The notes under the pieces were generated by a model. That model ran no database searches, was not told where the DNA came from, and worked only from the letters and a program-made list of their open reading frames with translations. A stretch of 28,275 nucleotides of DNA from Syntrophorhabdaceae bacterium (GTDB lineage Bacteria > Desulfobacterota > Syntrophorhabdia > Syntrophorhabdales > Syntrophorhabdaceae). Location of the stretch: the NCBI GenBank assembly GCA_026415015.1, contig JAOAHW010000230.1:1-28275 (forward strand), in the 5' to 3' direction. The position numbers and the translations under genes were made by a program. Of the stretch, positions 22,963 through 28,275 are shown piece by piece (position 1 is the first letter of the stretch; every line of letters starts with the position of its first letter).

Positions 22963-23616
22963 TCATATCCTTTTTAGTATAACCCTTACTATCTCGGGTC
23001 TTATCTTCTTTATAATGAGACCCCTTGTATCAAGACCTACATCCACTTCTTCTTCATCGCTGAGAAAATTACTGTCTATTATATTTGTCTCTATGGTATC
23101 CCTGTCCTTTAGAGATTCCCTTGAGCCTTCAATAGTTATATACTGGGGAGACCATGATTTGACCTTATAGATACCTGACCATTTTTTGTCCAATCTTACA
23201 ACGGTCTTCAATCTCTTCTCTATTATGTCATCTATCTCTAATGTTATATAGTCAGGCTTCATATCCTCTGGCTTTATGCCATTTGGAAGTATAATATTCT
23301 CCCTGGAGAGATTAATAGTATGCCTGCCTTCTTTTGCCTCTGATAGGTCTATGACTATCTTTATATCCCTTGCCCTTAAGTTTTTCATGATAGATACAGG
23401 CCCACTTATAGATAGCAATACACTATCGGGGTCTATGTTTTTAACTATATATTGCTTTGCGAGATTAATAAGGCTTATGGGTATAGAGATGTTCATCTTT
23501 GTATCCCCTGTGTAAGACACGGCAAACCAGAAAAGGACCGCAAGGATAACAGACAAAATCTTGAGTTTTATGTCTTTAGTGATATAGCTGATGAACCTTT
23601 TCATCTTACCTTTCAT
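22963..23616 (-). CDS. cdaR: YbbR-domain protein, regulator of CdaA
   Basis: A 217-residue protein with one N-terminal membrane anchor (about 16-34) and an extracytoplasmic part with YbbR-type repeats (about 35-125 and 128-215; LSISGPVSIMKNLRARDIKIVIDLSEAKEG is the clearest). YbbR/CdaR proteins bind the membrane diadenylate cyclase CdaA and tune its activity; here cdaA lies directly upstream and overlaps by 4 bp. Firmicute CdaR usually has three to four YbbR units, so this form is short. glmM, often the third member of this operon, is absent and pdxJ takes its place. Confidence 0.85.
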   Translation of the reverse strand: MKGKMKRFISYITKDIKLKILSVILAVLFWFAVSYTGDTKMNISIPISLINLAKQYIVKNIDPDSVLLSISGPVSIMKNLRARDIKIVIDLSEAKEGRHTINLSRENIILPNGIKPEDMKPDYITLEIDDIIEKRLKTVVRLDKKWSGIYKVKSWSPQYITIEGSRESLKDRDTIETNIIDSNFLSDEEEVDVGLDTRGLIIKKIRPEIVRVILKRI

Positions 23617-24362
23617 TTTCTCTTCCTCAGTATCTCAATCAATGCTGTCTTTAATGATTCACCGCTCAATCGGGTGTATATCTCACCCCTGTAAGAATAG
23701 GATATATGACCCCTTTCCTCTGAGACCACAATAGCAACAGCATCGGTAATCTCTGTGATTCCTATTGCGGCCCTGTGTCTTGTCCCAAAGACCTTATCAA
23801 TATCCTCCCTCTGTGTTAAAGGAAGAATACAGCCCGCTGCCCTTATCCTCCCTTCCCTTATTATTGTTGCCCCATCATGGAGGGGTGAGCCAGGATAGAA
23901 TATACTGAGCAAAAGTTCTGTGTTCACCTCTGCATCGAGCCTGACCCCTATCTCCATGAACTCCTCAAGCCCCACGTCCCTCTCTATAACTATAAGGGCA
24001 CCTGTCTTTCTCTTACCCAGGATTACACACGCATTGACAATAAAATCATAGAAAAGGGTCTCTTCAAGATAAGTTATCCTCTTTAGGAATGGGCTCCTGC
24101 CAAGGGCAAGGAGCATCCTCCTGATATCATCCTGAAATATAACAACTACTATTATGATAAGGGAGCCAACAAAACTCCCCAGTATCCAGCTTAAGGTAAA
24201 AAGTTCAAGTTTTTTTGAGATATAGAATACGAACAAGACAATAATTAGGCCTACTATAAGCTGGATTGCCCTTGTCCCCTTAATGAATACGAGTATCCTG
24301 TAGATGATAAAAGAGACCAGTATTATATCCAGGATATCCTGCCACCTGAATAGCCCTGTCAT
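23613..24362 (-). CDS. cdaA: membrane diadenylate cyclase CdaA (DacA)
   Basis: Makes the second messenger cyclic di-AMP from two ATP. The 249-residue protein has three N-terminal membrane helices (about 10-28, 33-50, 55-76) and a DisA_N catalytic domain. The DGA motif (163-165, in HDGATIIREGRI) and the GTRHRAA motif (193-199) are both intact. It overlaps folP by 4 bp at its start (ATGA, 24362-24359) and cdaR by 4 bp at its end, so these genes are translated together. c-di-AMP commonly controls potassium and osmolyte balance. Confidence 0.95.
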   Translation of the reverse strand: MTGLFRWQDILDIILVSFIIYRILVFIKGTRAIQLIVGLIIVLFVFYISKKLELFTLSWILGSFVGSLIIIVVVIFQDDIRRMLLALGRSPFLKRITYLEETLFYDFIVNACVILGKRKTGALIVIERDVGLEEFMEIGVRLDAEVNTELLLSIFYPGSPLHDGATIIREGRIRAAGCILPLTQREDIDKVFGTRHRAAIGITEITDAVAIVVSEERGHISYSYRGEIYTRLSGESLKTALIEILRKRK

Positions 24363-25177
24363 GATTTCATCACCGCATCCACAAGTTTTAAAACCTTATG
24401 AGCCTTTTTTACATCGTGGACTCTTATGATATCTGCACCATTCCAGATGGATAGAGCTATGCTTGCCAGTGTACCTTCTATCCTCTCTTCGAGTGCTGAC
24501 TCTGTGACCTTTCCTATGAAAGATTTCATTGAAGTTCCTATTAAAATTGGCATTCCAAGGTCTTTGAATGACCTGAGTTCCTTTATAATCCTCAGATTGT
24601 CCTCTACCCTTTTGCCAAAACCTATGCCAGGGTCGAGTATTATCCTGTCTTTTTTTATGCCTTTTGATTCTGCAAAGGCAATCCTGTCTTTAAAATACAT
24701 CTTTATCTCAGATATGACATCCTCATAGAAAGGGTCTTTTTGCATATCCCGAGGTGTCCCCTTTATATGCATCATTATGGCATCTACACCCATATTGGCT
24801 ATTGTGTCTGCCATATTGTTATCAAAACCAAGGCCACTTATATCGTTTATAATTTGAGCCCCGGCTTCACAAGCCCTTTTAGCCACCTCTGATTTGTATG
24901 TATCTATGGAAATTAGAACATCAGACCTTAATCTTATAGCCTTTATAACAGGGATGACCCTCTCGAGCTCTTCTTGGGAATCAACAGGGTCTGAAAATGG
25001 CCTTGTAGATTCCCCACCCACATCGATGATGTCTGCACCATTTTCCACCATCTCAAGGGCATGTTTTAATGCATCATCTATATTTATGTATCGACCGCCA
25101 TCATAAAAAGAATCAGGTGTTGCATTCAATATCCCCATTAAAAGGGGTCTGCCTTTATGCAGTAGCTCCTTTATCAC
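24359..25177 (-). CDS. folP: dihydropteroate synthase FolP
   Basis: Joins p-aminobenzoate to the pterin pyrophosphate in folate synthesis; the target of sulfonamides. The 272 residues carry the two pterin-binding signatures, LLMGILNATPDSFYDGG (12-28) and IIDVGGESTRPFSDPV (50-65), then the DPGIGFGK loop and IGTSMKSFIG. The start is a GTG at 25177 inside the end of ftsH (23-bp overlap). It has only AGG immediately before it. CTG or later codons are possible starts, because the conserved region begins at residue 11. Confidence 0.95.
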   Translation of the reverse strand: MIKELLHKGRPLLMGILNATPDSFYDGGRYINIDDALKHALEMVENGADIIDVGGESTRPFSDPVDSQEELERVIPVIKAIRLRSDVLISIDTYKSEVAKRACEAGAQIINDISGLGFDNNMADTIANMGVDAIMMHIKGTPRDMQKDPFYEDVISEIKMYFKDRIAFAESKGIKKDRIILDPGIGFGKRVEDNLRIIKELRSFKDLGMPILIGTSMKSFIGKVTESALEERIEGTLASIALSIWNGADIIRVHDVKKAHKVLKLVDAVMKS

Positions 25178-26984
25178 CTGTTGTTTCCCTTATGATGTTA
25201 TCGATCTCCTGACCGTCCAGTGATTCCTTCTCTAATAATCTATTTGCTATGGCGTGGAGGGTTTCTAAGTTAGTTGTTAATATGTTTCGAGCCCGTTCAA
25301 AGCACCTATTAACTATATTCCTCAGTTCCTCATCTATCTCCTGGGCTGTTTTTTCGCTGAAATCACGGTGTCTTGCAATCTCCTTGCCGAGAAAGATATG
25401 CTCCTCATTCCTGCCATAGCTTAAGGGTCCCAGTTTATCACTCATCCCCCATTCGCATATCATCTTTCTTGCAATCTCTGTGGCCCGTTCAATATCATTG
25501 CCAGCACCTGTGGTCTCGTGGTTTAAGACAATCTCCTCTGCTACCCTGCCACCTAAGAGGATTGTTATATTATCAAGGAGATACTCTTTTGAGTATGTGT
25601 GTCTTTCATCTATTGGGAGTTGCTGTGTTACGCCAAGGGCCCTTCCCCTTGGGATTATAGTCACCTTGTGTATAGGGTCTGCATTGGGTATCATCTTTGC
25701 CACAAGGGCATGACCTGCCTCATGGTAGGCTGCATTTTTTCGCTCCTGGAATGGGATTATCATACTCCTCCTTTCAACCCCCATGAGTACCTTGTCCTTT
25801 GCATGTTCAAAGTCCTCCATCTCAATGGCCTTCTTTGACTTTCTTGCAGCGATGAGGGCCGCCTCATTTACAAGGTTCTCCAGGTCTGCCCCTGAGAAAC
25901 CAGGTGTCCCTCTGGCAAGGATGGACAGGTCAACGTCTTCTGCCAGGACTGTCTTTCTTGTATGTACCCTTAGTATTGCCTCCCTGCCCTTAACATCAGG
26001 TGTAGACACAACTATCTGTCTATCAAATCTACCTGGCCTAAGTAGCGCCGGGTCAAGGACATCAGGCCTGTTTGTTGCAGACATAACAATAACACCCTCA
26101 TTGGATTCAAAGCCATCCATCTCTACAAGGAGCTGATTAAGGGTCTGTTCCCTCTCATCGTGACCACCTCCAAGGCCTGCTCCTCTGTGTCTACCTACGG
26201 CATCTATCTCATCTATAAATATGATACAAGGGGCATTCTTTTTACCCTGGTTAAATAGGTCCCTTACACGGGATGCACCTACGCCCACAAACATCTCTAC
26301 AAAATCTGAACCACTTATGCTGAAAAAAGGCACATTTGCCTCTCCTGCTATTGCCTTTGCAAGGAGTGTCTTGCCTGTACCTGGAGGACCCACCAGCAGT
26401 ACGCCCTTTGGTATCCTGCCACCGAGTTTTGTGAATTTTTTGGGGTCTGTGAGGAACTCTATAATCTCCTGGAGTTCTTCCTTTGCCTCCTCTACGCCAG
26501 CCACATCCTTAAAGGTTACTTTGTTCTCTTTGCTGGTGAATAGTCTTGCCCTGCTTTTACCAAATGCCATGGCTTTGCCGCCACCTGTCTGCATCTGTCT
26601 CATAAAAAATATCCATACCCCTATGAGAAGGAGCATGGGAAACCATGATATAAATATATTCTGCCAGAAGCCTGATTCCTCGTCAGGTTTTGCATGGATC
26701 TTTACATTGTGCTCTCTTAAGATCTTCATAAGTTCAGGGTCATCAGGGGCATAGCTCTTAAAATCCCTTCCGTCTTTATATGTCCCGTATATATTTTTGC
26801 CCTGAATGGTAACAGAAAGTATATTGTTGGCCTTTACAGCCTCCACAAAGTCACTGAATATGATCTGTTCATAAGACTTCTTGGGCTTGTAATATATGTT
26901 GAAGATAAATAGCCCGAGGAGGACTATAAAAAGCCAAATAAAGATATTTTTGTTTACAGGGTTTATATTGGAGTTTTTCGCCAT
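25155..26984 (-). CDS. ftsH: ATP-dependent zinc metalloprotease FtsH
   Basis: Membrane-anchored AAA+ protease that removes damaged membrane proteins and short-lived regulators. The 609 residues show membrane helices at about 13-31 and 110-128 flanking the periplasmic domain. Walker A GPPGTGKT is at 199-206 and Walker B IIFIDEID at 254-261. The second region of homology (ATNRPDVLDPALLRPGRFDRQI) and the zinc site HEAGH (421-425) follow. The length is normal. It is the first gene of the ftsH-folP-cdaA-cdaR-pdxJ cluster. No Shine-Dalgarno is evident before the ATG at 26984. Confidence 0.97.
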   Translation of the reverse strand: MAKNSNINPVNKNIFIWLFIVLLGLFIFNIYYKPKKSYEQIIFSDFVEAVKANNILSVTIQGKNIYGTYKDGRDFKSYAPDDPELMKILREHNVKIHAKPDEESGFWQNIFISWFPMLLLIGVWIFFMRQMQTGGGKAMAFGKSRARLFTSKENKVTFKDVAGVEEAKEELQEIIEFLTDPKKFTKLGGRIPKGVLLVGPPGTGKTLLAKAIAGEANVPFFSISGSDFVEMFVGVGASRVRDLFNQGKKNAPCIIFIDEIDAVGRHRGAGLGGGHDEREQTLNQLLVEMDGFESNEGVIVMSATNRPDVLDPALLRPGRFDRQIVVSTPDVKGREAILRVHTRKTVLAEDVDLSILARGTPGFSGADLENLVNEAALIAARKSKKAIEMEDFEHAKDKVLMGVERRSMIIPFQERKNAAYHEAGHALVAKMIPNADPIHKVTIIPRGRALGVTQQLPIDERHTYSKEYLLDNITILLGGRVAEEIVLNHETTGAGNDIERATEIARKMICEWGMSDKLGPLSYGRNEEHIFLGKEIARHRDFSEKTAQEIDEELRNIVNRCFERARNILTTNLETLHAIANRLLEKESLDGQEIDNIIRETTGDKGATA

Positions 26985-27062
26985 AATAAGGTTTTTACCA
27001 TATAAAGCCTTTAATTTTCAATAAATATTAAAGACTTTTGAGAAACTTTATAAAGGACTCAA

Positions 27063-27091
27063 TTGACAAATATTACATAGTATTCTATCAT
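27063..27091 (+). promoter_or_regulatory. putative galT promoter, leaderless arrangement
   Basis: A perfect TTGACA (27063-27068), a 17-bp spacer and TATCAT (27086-27091) are followed after 7 nt by the ATG at 27099. The intervening AGATAAA holds no ribosome site. A 10-bp palindrome CTTTATAAAG lies just upstream of the -35. Confidence 0.5.
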
Positions 27092-27098
27092 AGATAAA

Positions 27099-28076
27099 AT
27101 GGCTGAATTGAGAAAAGACCCTGTTTCAGGTAACTGGTGTGTTGTAGGTTATACCATCTTAAAAAGCACATCAGTTGGCATATGTCCTTTCTGTCCTGGC
27201 AATGAGAACCTTACTCCGCCTACTATAAAAGACATAAAAAATGAGGATGGTGCATGGGCTGTGAGGTGTTTTCCTGCCTCAAACCCCATATTTATAATAG
27301 AGGCAGGGGAGAGCAAAAAGGCAGAGGGGATCTACGATAAGATGGGAAATGTGGGCGCCCACGAGATTGTTGTAGAAAATCCTGTTCACAGTAAGACCAT
27401 GTCAAGTTTTACAGAGGTTGATTACAGGTTTCTCATAGACCTCTATCAATATAGGATTGCTGACCTAAAAAAGGATAAGAGGTTCAAATATATACTTGTA
27501 TTCAAAAATCACGGTGAGCTTGCCGGGTCATATATCTTCCATCCCCATTCCCATATCCTTGCAACACCAATCATTCCTCAGAGGATAGAGCTTGAGCTAC
27601 AACATTCACTGATACACTATCAAAAGAAGGAGAGGTGTTTATTTTGCGACATAGTATCCCAGGAGATTAGGCAGAACAAGAGGGTTGTGAGTCTCAATAA
27701 CAGCTTTATAGCCTACTGTCCCTTTGCATCAAGGTTCCCCTTTGAGGTATGGATTATGCCGAGGTTTCACAGTGCCCACTTTGAAAAGCCCATGAAGGAA
27801 GATGTAAAGATAGAATTTATATCAATAATGTCAGGTATCATGAAGAGGATTGAGAGGTTAACCAATGCCTATTCCATTGTTATCCACACCTCCCCTAATA
27901 TGTTGACCTTTCAAGACAAATCTGATGAACTGTTGATTGATGATTATTTCCACTGGCACATAGAGATATTGCCAAGAGACCTCCGTTCATCGAAATATAA
28001 AAGAGAGGATGAATTCTATGTTGTCCCCACAACACCTGAGGAGTCTGCAGGTATGTTGAGGTCAGAAAGGGTATAG
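27099..28076 (+). CDS. galT: GalT-like hexose-1-phosphate nucleotidylyltransferase (HIT superfamily)
   Basis: A 325-residue protein resembling galactose-1-phosphate uridylyltransferase of the Leloir pathway. It has the N-terminal ELRKDPVSGNW signature, a zinc-binding CPFC (29-32), a NHGELAGSYIFHPHSH active-site region, and a second-domain CLFCDI and YFHWHIEILPR. The expected catalytic motif of GalT is HPHxQ; here it is HPHSH (148-152), so the glutamine that helps stabilise the nucleotidyl-histidine is a histidine. This raises the possibility of a related activity, such as an ADP-sugar phosphorylase-like enzyme. The ATG at 27099 is supported by the promoter spacing. A small membrane protein gene starts 8 bp after the stop. 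Confidence 0.82.
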   Translation: MAELRKDPVSGNWCVVGYTILKSTSVGICPFCPGNENLTPPTIKDIKNEDGAWAVRCFPASNPIFIIEAGESKKAEGIYDKMGNVGAHEIVVENPVHSKTMSSFTEVDYRFLIDLYQYRIADLKKDKRFKYILVFKNHGELAGSYIFHPHSHILATPIIPQRIELELQHSLIHYQKKERCLFCDIVSQEIRQNKRVVSLNNSFIAYCPFASRFPFEVWIMPRFHSAHFEKPMKEDVKIEFISIMSGIMKRIERLTNAYSIVIHTSPNMLTFQDKSDELLIDDYFHWHIEILPRDLRSSKYKREDEFYVVPTTPEESAGMLRSERV

Positions 28077-28084
28077 GATAGAGA

Positions 28085-28275
28085 ATGAACAGGATGTTTT
28101 TCTGGTTTATCTTTGGTGTATTTTTTTCCCTCTCTATTACAATGATTGTCTTTGGGATAATAGCAATAAGTGATGTGTATTATCACAGGCAGGATGCTGT
28201 GTTTGGCTCTTTTATATTCGGCATAATACTAATCCTCGCTGGAGGTGGCATACTCTCGTCAACTATAGCAGAGAC
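28085..28275 (+). CDS. small hydrophobic membrane protein, truncated by window edge
   Basis: An open frame of 63 codons runs off the end of the window. It begins MNRMFFWFIFGVFFSLSIT, giving a first membrane helix at about 4-28. A short polar loop (SDVYYHRQDA) and a second hydrophobic segment (about 40-58, FGSFIFGIILILAGGGIL) follow. The ATG at 28085 lies 8 bp after the galT stop, with TAGGAT overlapping that stop as a weak ribosome site, so the two are probably co-transcribed. I do not recognise a family from this fragment. Confidence 0.6.
   Translation, partial: MNRMFFWFIFGVFFSLSITMIVFGIIAISDVYYHRQDAVFGSFIFGIILILAGGGILSSTIAE

Noticed and set aside
26221..26754. A 177-codon open frame on the plus strand opposite ftsH.
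   Set aside because: It is the complement of the highly conserved AAA+ domain, with no own start signals or domain.
26993..27021. A leaderless ftsH promoter (TTGAAA, 17 bp, GTAAAA, 8 nt to ATG on the minus strand).
   Set aside because: The spacing is suggestive but the -10 matches the consensus at only two positions.

Overview
The window is a compact, fairly AT-rich bacterial chromosome segment with short intergenic gaps and genes on both strands. It holds an LptF/LptG pair, so the host has an outer membrane. It also holds a TRAP transporter, a ModABC-type molybdate/tungstate transporter, a periplasmic multihaem cytochrome with what looks like a selenocysteine codon, and an ftsH-folP-cdaA-ybbR-pdxJ cluster. 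This mix fits an anaerobic Gram-negative of the Deltaproteobacteria/Desulfobacterota or Nitrospirota type. That assignment is inference; no rRNA or other phylogenetic marker is present. I see no tRNA, rRNA, CRISPR array, insertion sequence or prophage, and no gene-free stretch longer than about 300 bases.

Layout. 1-1589 (-): uvrB, cut by the window edge. 1705-5152 (+): lptF, lptG, an RNase H-fold exonuclease and an alpha/beta hydrolase, probably one operon. 5123-5842 (-): a small MscS-like membrane protein whose 3' end overlaps the hydrolase. 5962-8811 (+): a TRAP transporter dctP-dctQ-dctM, with an attenuating hairpin between dctP and dctQ. 8857-9483 (+): a DUF3313-type lipoprotein. 13475-9564 (-): a CUT2 sugar ABC transporter whose ATPase gene is split by a one-base frameshift and whose permease is fused to its own sugar-binding domain. 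13665-14834 (+): a ChrA-family transporter. 15008-17059 (+): a MASE3-PAS-PAS-GGDEF diguanylate cyclase. 17145-19857 (+): modA-modB-modC behind a sigma70-like promoter with a ModE-like palindrome. 19950-22106 (+): an 11-haem cytochrome read through an in-frame UGA, then a periplasmic two-domain rhodanese and a terminator. 26984-22226 (-): ftsH, folP, cdaA, cdaR, pdxJ. 27099-28076 (+): a GalT-like nucleotidyltransferase, then the start of a small membrane protein cut by the window edge.

The most notable item is the cytochrome at 19950-21200. An in-frame TGA at 20133-20135 separates the signal peptide and first haem site from the other ten haem sites. The frame stays open across it, and immediately downstream lies a GC-rich hairpin with a GGUUCC loop 17 nt from the UGA, as in bacterial SECIS elements. 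Read this way, the gene encodes a 416-residue exported selenoprotein cytochrome, co-transcribed with a periplasmic rhodanese. This resembles the ExtKL/ExtH proteins that I recall from Geobacter selenite/metal-reduction clusters.

Two other themes stand out. The CUT2 transporter carries both a permease-receptor fusion and a frameshift. Several genes (lptF, the cytochrome, galT, and possibly the GGDEF and MscS-like genes) have a promoter -10 element only 7-9 nt before the start codon, which suggests leaderless mRNAs.
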